DNA from: JBPBQZ01 sp050955105
GTDB taxonomy: Bacteria > Pseudomonadota > Gammaproteobacteria > Burkholderiales > Burkholderiaceae
Length of the DNA stretch: 23,313 bases
Direction of reading: 5' to 3'
NCBI GenBank assembly: GCA_050955105.1
Contig: JBPBQZ010000128.1
Location: 1-23,313 of the forward strand
In this document: one piece after another, positions 7,222 to 15,719 of the stretch
Position numbering within the stretch: position 1 is the stretch's first letter
How the letters are laid out: each line of letters opens with the position of its first letter
Position numbers and translations under genes: made by a program
Notes under the pieces: model-generated
What the model saw: the letters and a program-made list of their open reading frames with translations, nothing else
Databases searched by the model: none
Told to the model about the DNA's origin: nothing

Positions 7222-8166
7222 ATGTTTTCAGAAGATCAATCGATCGCCTTCGTCATGTCGCCGCGGCTCGGCGACGCGCTCATCTCGATGGTGGTCGTCG
7301 CTAATCTGCAACGCAATGGCTACCGAGTGGACGTGTTCAGCGACCATTTGGCGGCCTTGCGCGACTGGTTTCCCGGCTTCCAGATACACCTTTCCGTGGC
7401 GCCCGGCGATCCCACGCATGTGCTGGAGCCGTATGACGTATTGCTGCACGCGTATCGCAGCGACGTAGTGGTCGGTGCCCGCGACGCCAGCCGCGTTCAG
7501 GTGATGGACGAGTGGCCGACTTACCGGCAGGTCAAACCGATGGTGGAAATCCAGCAGGACCTCTGCCGTCATGAGCTGCGGCTGGCAGCGGTGTCGCCGG
7601 ACAATGGCTTGCAAATTCCCGCATCCGTACGGCCCGCGATGCATGAACGGCGCATCGTCATCCACCCCACCGCCAGTGCACCGCACAAGGAATGGTTGCC
7701 AGCACGCTTCTCCAGACTGGTGCAGGCCTTGCAAGCGGACGACTGGGAGCCGCGGCTGATCATGACGCCGGCGGAGCGCGATGCCTGGCGCGGCGTGGTC
7801 GAGCCATCGCTGTTCGCGCCCACCAAGTCCCTCGACGAGGTGAGTCGCTACTTGTGCGAATCCGCCTGGATGATCGGCAACGACTCGGGGCTGGCGCACC
7901 TCGCGTCGAATCTTGGCACGCCCACGGTCACGCTGGCGATTCGCCGAACTGTGGCCACGCGCTGGCGCCCAGGCTGGGCGCCCAGCGAAGTGGTGTTCCC
8001 ACCGCCGCTCATTCCAAGCCGCGCGCTGAAGGACATTTTTTGGAAATATCTGATACCTACCCACCGCGTGCTGAGCGCCTTCGCGCTGTTGCGCGCCAAA
8101 GCGCCACACGAGAGGCGCTATCATTCGGGTTTCTCCGCGAATCACGTCCGCAATGTCCGCCCCTGA
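7222..8166 (+). CDS. GT9 (heptosyltransferase-family) glycosyltransferase
   Basis: A 314-residue GT-B enzyme with the GT9 landmarks: N-terminal SPRLGDALISMVVVANL, IVIHPTASAPHKEW at about 145-158, and NDSGLAHLASNLGTPTV at 220-236, the nucleotide-sugar site of ADP-heptose:LPS heptosyltransferases. It likely adds a heptose or related sugar to the LPS inner core on the cytosolic face of the inner membrane. Which heptosyltransferase it corresponds to is unclear. The ATG at 7222 was chosen because the protein then begins just before the conserved first strand; the frame is open back to a TTG at 7120, but those residues look non-coding. No Shine-Dalgarno is obvious. The 3' end overlaps ilvA by 14 bases, so the two are probably co-transcribed. 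Confidence 0.8.
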   Translation: MFSEDQSIAFVMSPRLGDALISMVVVANLQRNGYRVDVFSDHLAALRDWFPGFQIHLSVAPGDPTHVLEPYDVLLHAYRSDVVVGARDASRVQVMDEWPTYRQVKPMVEIQQDLCRHELRLAAVSPDNGLQIPASVRPAMHERRIVIHPTASAPHKEWLPARFSRLVQALQADDWEPRLIMTPAERDAWRGVVEPSLFAPTKSLDEVSRYLCESAWMIGNDSGLAHLASNLGTPTVTLAIRRTVATRWRPGWAPSEVVFPPPLIPSRALKDIFWKYLIPTHRVLSAFALLRAKAPHERRYHSGFSANHVRNVRP

Positions 8167-9736
8167 TTACCTGAAGAAAATCCTCACTGCCCGCGTCTAC
8201 GACGTGGCGCGAAAAACTGAGCTCGAATACGCGCCCAACCTGTCGCACCGCCTGGCCAACACGGTCTATCTGAAGCGTGAAGACAATCAGCCGGTGTTCT
8301 CGTTCAAGCTGCGCGGCGCCTACAACAAAATGGCCAGCCTCACGCCGGCGGAGCTAGCGCGTGGCGTGCTCGCGGCGTCGGCCGGCAATCATGCGCAAGG
8401 CGTGGCGCTGGCGGCGGCGCGGCTCGGCTGCAAGGCCGTCATCGTCATGCCGGTGACCACGCCGCCTATCAAGATCGACGCAGTGCGTACGCATGGCGGC
8501 GCGGCGGTCGAGGTGGTATTGCATGGCGACTCGTATTCCGACGCGTTCGACCACGCCATGACGCTGCAAGGCGCGCGCGGCCTCACCTTCGTGCCGCCCT
8601 TCGACGATCCAGATGTGATTGCCGGACAGGGCACCGTCGGCATGGAAATTCTAGGCCAGCATTCCGGCCCGATTCACGCGATCTTCGTGCCGATCGGCGG
8701 CGGCGGCCTGATCGCCGGCGTCGCGGCCTACGTCAAGGCGCTGCGCCCCGAGATTCGCATCGTCGGCGTGCAAACCACCGATTCGTCGGCGATGGCACAG
8801 TCGCTGGCGGCGGGTCAGCGCGTCACGCTAAGCGATGTGGGGCTGTTTTCCGACGGCACCGCGGTGAAGCTGGTGGGCGAAGAGACCTTCCGCCTTTGCC
8901 AGGCGCACGTAGACGAAGTGGTGCTGGTGGATACCGATGCACTGTGCGCGGCCATCAAGGATGTTTTTCAGGATACCCGGAGCCTGCTGGAGCCGGCCGG
9001 CGCGCTGGCCGTGGCCGGCGCCAAGGAATATGTGCAGCGCGAAGGATTGAGCGGCGCCGTGCTCGTAGCCATCACCTCGGGGGCGAATCTCAATTTCGAT
9101 CGCATGCGTTTCGTCGCCGAGCGCGCGGACGTGGGCGAGCAGCGCGAAGCCGTGTTCGCCGTGACCATTCCCGAGCGGCCTGGCAGTTTTCGTGAATTTT
9201 GCGCGTCGATCGGCGAGCGCAGCGTCACTGAATTCAACTATCGGATCGCCGACGCACGGGTTGCCCACATCCTGGTCGGCATCCAGACCAAGGATCGCAG
9301 CGAGGTAGCGCAGATCAGCAGCTCGCTGGTGGCGCGCGGCTTCCCCACGGTCGACCTGAGCGGCAATGAAGCGACCAAAGAGCACATTCGCCACCTGATC
9401 GGCGGCCCGTCGCCGCTGGCCGGCGACGAGCGCCTGTATCGCTTCGAATTTCCCGAACGGCCCGGTTCCTTGATGCGTTTTTTATCGACGATGGCGCCCG
9501 ATTGGAACGTCTCGCTGTTCCACTATCGCAACCAGGGTGCTGATTACAGCAGCATCCTCGTGGGTTTTCAGGTGCCGGCGCAAGACGCCGGCAAGTTTCG
9601 GGAGTTCCTGAGAACGCTCGGCTACCCCTACTGGGATGAAACGCAGAACCGCGCCTACCAGATTTTCCTGGCCACACCTGAGGCTAAGACGGCGCAAGAC
9701 GGCGCCAAGGCGAGCGCTGCATTGGGCGGCGCGTGA
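8153..9736 (+). CDS. ilvA: Threonine ammonia-lyase, biosynthetic (long form)
   Basis: Converts L-threonine to 2-oxobutanoate and ammonia, the first step to isoleucine. The 527-residue chain has the PLP lysine in FSFKLRGA (Lys52), SAGNHAQG at 77-84, and the phosphate-binding GGGG loop at 182-185. Two C-terminal ACT-like regulatory domains are recognisable by the repeated PERPGSF/PERPGSL segments near 340 and 435, so isoleucine inhibition and valine activation are expected as in other long IlvA proteins. A low-complexity Ala/Lys tail of about 20 residues follows. The start ATG lies inside the 3' end of the GT9 gene (14-base overlap), and the stop shares one base with the next start (TGATG). Confidence 0.95.
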   Translation: MSAPDYLKKILTARVYDVARKTELEYAPNLSHRLANTVYLKREDNQPVFSFKLRGAYNKMASLTPAELARGVLAASAGNHAQGVALAAARLGCKAVIVMPVTTPPIKIDAVRTHGGAAVEVVLHGDSYSDAFDHAMTLQGARGLTFVPPFDDPDVIAGQGTVGMEILGQHSGPIHAIFVPIGGGGLIAGVAAYVKALRPEIRIVGVQTTDSSAMAQSLAAGQRVTLSDVGLFSDGTAVKLVGEETFRLCQAHVDEVVLVDTDALCAAIKDVFQDTRSLLEPAGALAVAGAKEYVQREGLSGAVLVAITSGANLNFDRMRFVAERADVGEQREAVFAVTIPERPGSFREFCASIGERSVTEFNYRIADARVAHILVGIQTKDRSEVAQISSSLVARGFPTVDLSGNEATKEHIRHLIGGPSPLAGDERLYRFEFPERPGSLMRFLSTMAPDWNVSLFHYRNQGADYSSILVGFQVPAQDAGKFREFLRTLGYPYWDETQNRAYQIFLATPEAKTAQDGAKASAALGGA

Positions 9737-10638
9737 TGAGCGTGACGTTGTCCGACAAGCTGGTGGTCGCGATTTCGTCGCGCGCCCTGTTCGACTTCGA
9801 AGAAGAGAACCGCTTGTTCGACACCGGCGATGTAGCGGCTTACCAGGCCATCCAGAAGCAACGCCTCGAGATCGCCGCGAAGCCCGGCGTGGCATTCCCG
9901 CTGATTCGCAAGCTGCTGTCGCTGAACGGCGCGAATGCGCATCGCGTGGAAGTGGTGATCTTGTCGCGCAGCGATCCGGTCAGCGGCTTGCGCGCATTCC
10001 ATTCATGCCACGAGCAGCAATTATCGATCGAGCGCGGTGTATTCACGCGTGGTCGAGCGCCCTATCGCTATCTGAAGCCGCTGCAGGCACAGCTATTCTT
10101 GTCGGCGAATCCCGACGACGTGCGCGGCGCGTTGGAGGCGGGTTTTGCGGCGGCGCGCGTCTATCCCGAATCGGCGCGCATGGCGAGCATCCATCCAGAC
10201 GAAATTCGCATCGCCTTCGACGGTGATGCGGTGCTGTTCTCCGACGAGGCCGAACGCATCTATCAAAAAGAAGGGCTGGCCGCGTTTCGCAAACACGAGC
10301 TCGATAAGCGTACTTCGCCGCTCGATCGCGGCCCCTTGGCGCCGTTGCTCGAGGCGCTGCACAAATTGCAGCAGCTGGCCGACAACGCCACGCCGATGCG
10401 CATTCGTACCGCGCTGATCACCGCGCGCTCGGCGCCCGCCCATGAACGCGCGATCCGTACCTTGATGGACTGGAATATCGAGATAGACGAAGCGATGTTC
10501 CTCGGCGGCCTCGACAAAGGCGCATTCCTGCGCGAATTCGAGCCCGACTTCTTTTTCGACGATCAAATCCTGCACTGCGAGTCGGCGCGGCCGGTGACGG
10601 CTACCGGCCATGTCATCAGCGGTATTTCCAATGACTGA
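9736..10638 (+). CDS. 5'-nucleotidase (cytosolic cN-I/NT5C1-like family)
   Basis: A 300-residue protein of the family that dephosphorylates nucleoside 5'-monophosphates in the cytosol. Visible signatures are LSRSDPVSGLRAFHS (77-90), the HAD-like aspartate motif FDGDAVLFSDE with Asp162 and Asp164, an ITARSAPAHERAI segment, and a late acidic motif FFFDDQ. The ATG at 9736 forms TGATG with the ilvA stop, which favours it over the GTG three bases upstream. It overlaps queF by eight bases. This ilvA-nucleotidase-queF order suggests a conserved transcription unit, and supply or salvage of purine nucleotides near a deazaguanine enzyme is a possible link but only inference. Confidence 0.85.
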   Translation: MSVTLSDKLVVAISSRALFDFEEENRLFDTGDVAAYQAIQKQRLEIAAKPGVAFPLIRKLLSLNGANAHRVEVVILSRSDPVSGLRAFHSCHEQQLSIERGVFTRGRAPYRYLKPLQAQLFLSANPDDVRGALEAGFAAARVYPESARMASIHPDEIRIAFDGDAVLFSDEAERIYQKEGLAAFRKHELDKRTSPLDRGPLAPLLEALHKLQQLADNATPMRIRTALITARSAPAHERAIRTLMDWNIEIDEAMFLGGLDKGAFLREFEPDFFFDDQILHCESARPVTATGHVISGISND

Positions 10639-11491
10639 ATCTGCTCCTCCTGATAAGGCCCATTCCCCGCTCGGCAAGACATCCGAATACATCGAGCGCT
10701 ATGCGCCCGAGCTGCTATTCCCGATCGCGCGCCTCGACGCTCGCCTGGCCATCGGCATCGGCGCCGCCGACAGGCCCGCTGCCCGTCTGCCTTTTTTCGG
10801 CATGGATATCTGGAATGCCTATGAGCTGTCGTGGCTGAACCAACGCGGCAAGCCGCAAGTAGCCATCGCCACGATTCTGGTGCCGGCCGATTCACCGGCC
10901 ATCATCGAGTCAAAGTCGTTCAAGCTGTATCTGGGATCGTTCGCGCAAACGCCGTTCGAGTCGCACGACGCGGTGCGGGCAACCATCAGCGCCGATGCCA
11001 GCGCCGCCTGCGGTGCGTCGGTGCGGGTGCGCCTGCTGACGGCGGCCGAGTTCGGCATGCTGCAGATGGAGGAACTCGAGGGACTATCGCTGGACCGCCT
11101 CGATCTCGACACCGATATCTACGAACCCGACGCGTCGCTGCTGACCGCACGCTTCGACGAAGCGCCGGTGGACGAAACGCTGGTGTCGAATTTATTGAAG
11201 ACCAACTGCCCGGTTACCGGCCAGCCCGATTGGGGCAGCCTGCAGATTCGCTATGGCGGGCCGCCGATCGATCAGGCCGGGCTGCTGCGCTACATCATCT
11301 CGTTCCGTCGCCACAGCGGTTTTCACGAGCAATGCGTCGAGCGCATTTTCGTCGACCTGATGCGCGAGTGTCGTTGCGAGCGGCTGGCGGTTTATGCGCG
11401 CTACACGCGCCGCGGCGGGCTGGACATCAACCCATTCCGCACCAATTTCAATATGGCGCTGCCGGATAACCTGCGCAACGCGCGCCAGTAG
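10631..11491 (+). CDS. queF: NADPH-dependent 7-cyano-7-deazaguanine reductase, long form
   Basis: Reduces preQ0 to preQ1 in queuosine tRNA-modification synthesis in the cytosol. The 286-residue length fits the bimodular proteobacterial (YqcD-type) QueF, not the short form. The NADPH/substrate motif ESKSFKLY is at 93-100 and the catalytic cysteine and aspartate are Cys193 and Asp200 in TNCPVTGQPDWGSL. The ATG at 10631 (MTESAP) overlaps the nucleotidase stop by eight bases; an earlier in-frame start at 10610 would add seven residues with no family support. It is the last gene of the unit that begins with the GT9 gene or ilvA, and it converges with marR after a 33-base gap in which only a weak stem was seen. 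Confidence 0.95.
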   Translation: MTESAPPDKAHSPLGKTSEYIERYAPELLFPIARLDARLAIGIGAADRPAARLPFFGMDIWNAYELSWLNQRGKPQVAIATILVPADSPAIIESKSFKLYLGSFAQTPFESHDAVRATISADASAACGASVRVRLLTAAEFGMLQMEELEGLSLDRLDLDTDIYEPDASLLTARFDEAPVDETLVSNLLKTNCPVTGQPDWGSLQIRYGGPPIDQAGLLRYIISFRRHSGFHEQCVERIFVDLMRECRCERLAVYARYTRRGGLDINPFRTNFNMALPDNLRNARQ

Positions 11492-11524
11492 GCGGCAAGC
11501 GGCGCGCGGGCTGCGGGACGGCAT

Positions 11525-12067
11525 TCAGCCCGATGCGGCCGGCGTCTCCGGCGTGAGCACCGGCGCGGCCATCTCCGCCATGCTGCGCTCAAGCAGCGTC
11601 AGGCCTTGCCGCAATGCCAGCAGCACATCGTCGGGCACCTGCGCCATCGCCTGTCTTAAAAATGCGGTGCGACGCGGCAGCAAGGTTTCAACGATCTCAC
11701 GACCCGCCGCCGTCAAGCTCACATTATTCACGCGGTTATCGCGCTCGTCGGTGGCACGCGCAATGCAGCCATCGCTTTCCAGCAGCTTGATCTGGCGCGT
11801 CAGCGCGCCGGCGTCGACGTGCAGCAGATCAACCAGGCGTCGTTGGCTCTGCGCGCCTTGCTCGTACAGCGCGAACAAGATGCGCCAGCGCGGCAAAGGC
11901 TGGCCGACATGGCTCTCGAAAGCGCTGAGAAAAGTGCGATAAGTGCGGCCGAACTGATGCACCACCGCATAACGTTCGCGGGCATCGATCAGATCGGCTG
12001 CTTGCTTGACTGCAGCGCTGGCAGCCGAATCGCGCGCTGGTTTGCTTGCTTCGTTCATATTGGGCAT
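11525..12067 (-). CDS. MarR-family transcriptional regulator
   Basis: A 180-residue winged-helix DNA-binding protein. The recognition region is LLHVDAGALTRQIKLLESDGCIARATDERDNR, with the wing ending in the conserved D-R-N/V pattern, followed by SLTAAGREIVETLLP. MarR proteins bind palindromes as dimers and release DNA on binding small phenolics or other ligands. Its ATG is one base after the stop of the MFS exporter gene, so the two form an operon and the regulator probably represses the pair. A second ATG nine bases in (MNEASK) is an alternative start. The gene lacks any sign of truncation; its ligand cannot be predicted. Confidence 0.9.
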   Translation of the reverse strand: MPNMNEASKPARDSAASAAVKQAADLIDARERYAVVHQFGRTYRTFLSAFESHVGQPLPRWRILFALYEQGAQSQRRLVDLLHVDAGALTRQIKLLESDGCIARATDERDNRVNNVSLTAAGREIVETLLPRRTAFLRQAMAQVPDDVLLALRQGLTLLERSMAEMAAPVLTPETPAASG

Positions 12068-12068
12068 C

Positions 12069-13667
12069 TCACTCGGCCACCACAGCCGTCGGATCGATGC
12101 GATGCTCGAGCTTCACAGGCGGCACGCGCTTCGCATGCCAGACAGCATAAACACAAACAATCATTACCAATGCCAGGCTAATGTGAATCGACTGCGCCAA
12201 GGCATCGCGCGCCGCATCGAGCAGGCGCCCGCCGTCGAATCCCGCGCCTGACAACTGCGCCAGCAAGCCGGGCTGTGCGCCGCGGTTCACCAGAATCTGT
12301 GGATCGAGGAAGTGACCGACCCAATTGGACGCATTGTCCGCAGTGAGCGCATTGCGCACATTATTGCGATACAGATGCGTGATCAGCGAACCGGTCAAGG
12401 CGGTGCCGATCATGCCGCCCACCATGCGCAGCGATTGCATCAGGCCGGTGGCAATCCCCAGATATTCGCGACCGGCGGTTTGTTGCGCGAAGATCGTCAG
12501 GTTGGGCATGACGAAGCCCAGCCCCACGCCCCCCGTGATCAACACCACTTCAAGGCACCAGTGCGGCGTATAGCGATTGATCAGCACCACGCCGAGCAAG
12601 GCGATTGCCATCATCGACAAGCCGATAAACAACATGACATTGGGACTGGGAATGCGCGGCAATAGCCGGCCATTCGCGATACTACCCAAGGTAATGCAGA
12701 CCACCAGCGGCGTGATCAGTAAGCCGGCATCTTTCGGCGACAGACCAAAGCCACCTTGCAGCAGCAGCGGCGTATAGAACAACAGCGAGAAAAACGAGAA
12801 GCCGACGAACACCGCCAGCACGAACAAGGGCGCGAGCTTCGGATCGCGCAGCATTTCCACCGGCAGCAACGGCTGGCTGCATTTGCTTTCCCAGCGCCAC
12901 AACGCATAGAACGCACACACGCTGCCCAGCCCAGTACCGACCACCAGGGGGCTTAATCCATGCGTCGGCAGAAATTCAACGAACAGTTGCAGGCAGCCCA
13001 GACTGGCAGCGATCAGCGCGGCGCCGGGCCAATCGAGGCGGATGCTCGAGTCGCCTCGCCAATTTCTGAGATGCGGCAGGAAGCGCCAGACGGCATAGAG
13101 TGACACCAGCCCGACCGGCAAGTTGACGTAGAACACCGAGCGCCAGCCGAAGTACTGAGTAAGGAAGCCGCCCAGCGAAGGTCCCAGCGCATTGGCGATG
13201 CCGAACGACGAACTGATCATCACCTGCCAGCGCAAACGCACGCGCGGATTCGGAAACAGGTCGGGCACGCAAGCATAGGCGCTGCCGATCAACATGCCGC
13301 CGCCGATGCCTTGCAGCGCGCGTCCGAGTACCAGGAAGATCATGCTGTTGGCCACGCCGCAAAGCGCCGACGCGGCGGTAAACAAGACGATGGAGCCGAC
13401 CAGGAAAGGTTTGCGACCGTAATAATCGCCGAGCCGCCCGAAGATCGGTATCGTGATGACGGAGGTCAGCAGATAGCTGGTCGCGACCCAGGCGTACAGT
13501 TCGAAGCCTTTGAGTTCGGCCACGATTGTCGGCAATGCGGTGCCGACCACCGTTTGATCGAGCGCGACCAGCATGACGACGACGCACATGCCCAGCATCG
13601 CCAGCAACGACTCCTTGAAACCCAAAACCTGCGACGATGAATGCGGGGCGGCGGTATGGACGGCCAT
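12069..13667 (-). CDS. DHA2-family (EmrB/QacA-like) MFS drug exporter
   Basis: A 532-residue inner-membrane proton antiporter with the 14-helix DHA2 pattern. The first helix carries VALDQTVVGTALPTI (motif D1), the loop between helices 2 and 3 carries GRLGDYYGRKPF (motif A), and helix 5 contains the GPSLGGFL motif C. Such pumps expel lipophilic drugs, dyes or toxins. Unlike EmrB, it has no adjacent membrane-fusion (EmrA) partner here. The gene is followed directly by marR, which suggests ligand-controlled efflux. A GGA six bases before the ATG at 13667 supports that start. Inverted repeats 11-50 bases upstream are candidate MarR operators. Confidence 0.92.
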   Translation of the reverse strand: MAVHTAAPHSSSQVLGFKESLLAMLGMCVVVMLVALDQTVVGTALPTIVAELKGFELYAWVATSYLLTSVITIPIFGRLGDYYGRKPFLVGSIVLFTAASALCGVANSMIFLVLGRALQGIGGGMLIGSAYACVPDLFPNPRVRLRWQVMISSSFGIANALGPSLGGFLTQYFGWRSVFYVNLPVGLVSLYAVWRFLPHLRNWRGDSSIRLDWPGAALIAASLGCLQLFVEFLPTHGLSPLVVGTGLGSVCAFYALWRWESKCSQPLLPVEMLRDPKLAPLFVLAVFVGFSFFSLLFYTPLLLQGGFGLSPKDAGLLITPLVVCITLGSIANGRLLPRIPSPNVMLFIGLSMMAIALLGVVLINRYTPHWCLEVVLITGGVGLGFVMPNLTIFAQQTAGREYLGIATGLMQSLRMVGGMIGTALTGSLITHLYRNNVRNALTADNASNWVGHFLDPQILVNRGAQPGLLAQLSGAGFDGGRLLDAARDALAQSIHISLALVMIVCVYAVWHAKRVPPVKLEHRIDPTAVVAE

Positions 13668-13677
13668 GTTTGTCCGG

Positions 13678-13717
13678 TCAATGATTGATGGGTCAACGAA
13701 TGCGTGATGGTATCACG
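13678..13717. promoter_or_regulatory. Candidate MarR operator region upstream of the exporter
   Basis: Three inverted repeats lie within 40 bases before the exporter start: TCAAT-G-ATTGA (13678-13688), overlapping TTGA-N4-TCAA (13685-13696), and CGTGAT-GGT-ATCACG (13703-13717). MarR proteins usually bind short palindromes of this size near or within the promoter they control. No single -35/-10 pair stands out, so the exact promoter is not called. Confidence 0.45.
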
Positions 13718-13809
13718 ATTGCCGCACCAAATCGGACACACGGCATCGCCAGGTACTCTCTTTGCTCATCAAAACAGCGGTAGCTTCCTACTCGATACGC
13801 GGAAAATGC

Positions 13810-14676
13810 ATGGACTCAATTTTGTCCGCTCAGGACTTGCAAGCACTAAAACAAGCCAAACAGCGCCTCGAACACGCGGGCCTGGCTGTAAAACTGGCGG
13901 GACTGCTCGGCACGCCGTTCGAAAAACTGCTGACCTACCTGCCCGCCTCGGCCAACGAGCTGGTGCTCGGGGTCAGCCGCACGGCCCTCGAAAAATGCCT
14001 GTCGCTAGCGCTCAGGACACTCGACCGGCAGTCGTTGGAAACGCCCGCGCCGCACAATCGCTGGCATAAGCTGGCAGTGGCCACGACCGGCGCGGCGGGG
14101 GGCGCTTTTGGTTTGCTGGCGCTGCCGATCGAATTGCCGCTCACGACCACCGTGATGTTTCGTTCGATTTGCGACATCGCGCGCAGCGAGGGCGAATCGC
14201 TGGAATCGCTGGATACCGGCTTGCAATGCCTGCTGGTGTTTGCGATGGGTGGCCCGGCGCGCAGCGCCTCGCAGCCGTTCAATGCGGATGCAGACGCCGG
14301 GTCGGTCGCCATGCATGGCAATGGCGACCTGCAAGACGACGCGCCTTTCGGCTATTTCGTGGTGCGCAGCGCGATGGCCCAGGCGGTGTCGCAGGCCTCC
14401 GCCGAACTCGTCGCGCGCAACGCCGGGCATCACGGTGGCGCGATGCTGGGCCGTTTCGTGCAGGCGGTTGCCAGCCGTTTTTCGGCACAAGTCGGCGAGC
14501 AGATCGCCGCACGGTCGCTACCTGTGATCGGCGCGGTCATGGGCGCCGCCGCGAACACGGTATTCATCGGCCATTTTCAGGATATTGCGCAGGGACACTT
14601 CACCGTGCGGCGCCTGGAACGCAAGTACGGCGAAGCCGTGATACGCGAGCAGTATGCAGCGCTGCCGACGCCCTAA
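13810..14676 (+). CDS. EcsC-family protein
   Basis: A 288-residue protein recognised by the EcsC-family core, including GAAGGAFGLLALPIELPLTTTVMFRSICDIARSEG and CLLVFAMGG, with a hydrophobic, glycine-rich middle part and another hydrophobic stretch near the C-terminus (LPVIGAVMGAAANTVFIG). The family is named after a Bacillus protein of the ecs locus, and its function is poorly known; membrane association is likely. The ATG at 13810 was chosen over a TTG at 13762 because a GGA lies about seven bases before it. The stop overlaps the convergent hydrolase stop by four bases. No neighbour suggests a specific job. Confidence 0.8.
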   Translation: MDSILSAQDLQALKQAKQRLEHAGLAVKLAGLLGTPFEKLLTYLPASANELVLGVSRTALEKCLSLALRTLDRQSLETPAPHNRWHKLAVATTGAAGGAFGLLALPIELPLTTTVMFRSICDIARSEGESLESLDTGLQCLLVFAMGGPARSASQPFNADADAGSVAMHGNGDLQDDAPFGYFVVRSAMAQAVSQASAELVARNAGHHGGAMLGRFVQAVASRFSAQVGEQIAARSLPVIGAVMGAAANTVFIGHFQDIAQGHFTVRRLERKYGEAVIREQYAALPTP

Positions 14677-15605
14677 GCAGCGTCGATAAAGCGGCAGGCA
14701 TCCGCCAGTGCCTCGCGCGCCTCAGGCAGGAACGGCGTGAATAGCTGAAAGGCATGCGGCACGCCGTGCCAGCTTTTGAACACCACATCGACGCCGCTCG
14801 CACGCGCTTTCTCAACCACGCGCGTCGCGTCAGCCAGCAAGATCTCGTTATCGCTGGCGTGTATCAACAGCGGTGGCAAACCGGCGAAATCACCGTACAG
14901 GGGCGACGGCCCCGGGTGCGTGGCAGGCGTAGCGCCCAGGTAGAAGGCCGCGGCGTGGGCCACCGATTCGGGCGTGAACATGGCGTCGCTGGCTGCGTTG
15001 CTGCGCAGCGTGGCGCCCGTCAGCGCCAAGTCGGTCCATGGCGAAAACAGCACGCCGGCAGCCGGCAGCGCATCGCCGGCATCTCGCAATACCAGCAGCA
15101 AGGACAATGCGAGGCCACCGCCCGCCGAGTCACCCGCTACCACGATCGACCGCGCGGGCACCCCTTGATCGATCAACGCGCGGTAAGCATGCAGCGCATC
15201 TTCCAGCGCGGCCGGGAATGGCCATTCGGGCGCCAATCGATAATCGGGCACGAAGACCCGCGCGCCGGTGCCGGCCGCGAGCGTATAGGTAATCGAACGA
15301 TGAGTCCGCGGTGAACAGAAGAAATAGCCACCGCCGTGAAGATACAGAATCGTCTTGGGCGCGGCGGCGGCGTCGGTCGGTTCGATCCATTCGCTGAACG
15401 AACGTGAACCGCGCGCTCCGCCCGGCCCCGGCACGGGCCGTCGCTTGAAGCCACGCGGCAGCTTCGGCAACCACGCTCGCAAAGCGGCATTGGCGCCCGT
15501 GCCGGCAGTGCGCGCACGCACTTGCGCAACGTCAGGCGCCTGCGTCGAGGCGGGCTTCACGCGCGTGCGCAGCAGCAACATCAAGGTGGTGTTTTGCCAG
15601 CTCAT
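14673..15605 (-). CDS. Alpha/beta hydrolase, HSL (hormone-sensitive lipase) family
   Basis: A 310-residue esterase/lipase-type enzyme. The oxyanion-hole motif HGGGY is in the ILYLHGGGYFF segment, the nucleophile serine is in GDSAGGG, and the acid and base fit Asp of HASDNEILLADA and His of HGVPHAFQLF. It probably hydrolyses short-chain esters in the cytosol; the substrate is unknown. The ATG at 15605 (MSWQNTTLML) was chosen because the frame, although open to 16694, there runs antisense to the aminotransferase and has no family similarity. It is divergent from the aminotransferase and overlaps the EcsC gene stop by four bases (CTAA on the plus strand holds both stops). Confidence 0.9.
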   Translation of the reverse strand: MSWQNTTLMLLLRTRVKPASTQAPDVAQVRARTAGTGANAALRAWLPKLPRGFKRRPVPGPGGARGSRSFSEWIEPTDAAAAPKTILYLHGGGYFFCSPRTHRSITYTLAAGTGARVFVPDYRLAPEWPFPAALEDALHAYRALIDQGVPARSIVVAGDSAGGGLALSLLLVLRDAGDALPAAGVLFSPWTDLALTGATLRSNAASDAMFTPESVAHAAAFYLGATPATHPGPSPLYGDFAGLPPLLIHASDNEILLADATRVVEKARASGVDVVFKSWHGVPHAFQLFTPFLPEAREALADACRFIDAA

Positions 15606-15719
15606 CGATCGGTCCGAGAGAGAAGGTGGGTCATTATGGCTCGCCACACGCTCGAGCCGACAGGCTAAACTTTGGGCTGCCTGGCGGCGCTCGCCGCTGT
15701 TCAATACCCGAGAGACCCG

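Noticed and set aside
11492..11524. Terminator between convergent queF and marR
   Set aside because: Only a weak GGCTG/CAGCC stem with a long loop is seen and no T-run follows on either strand.
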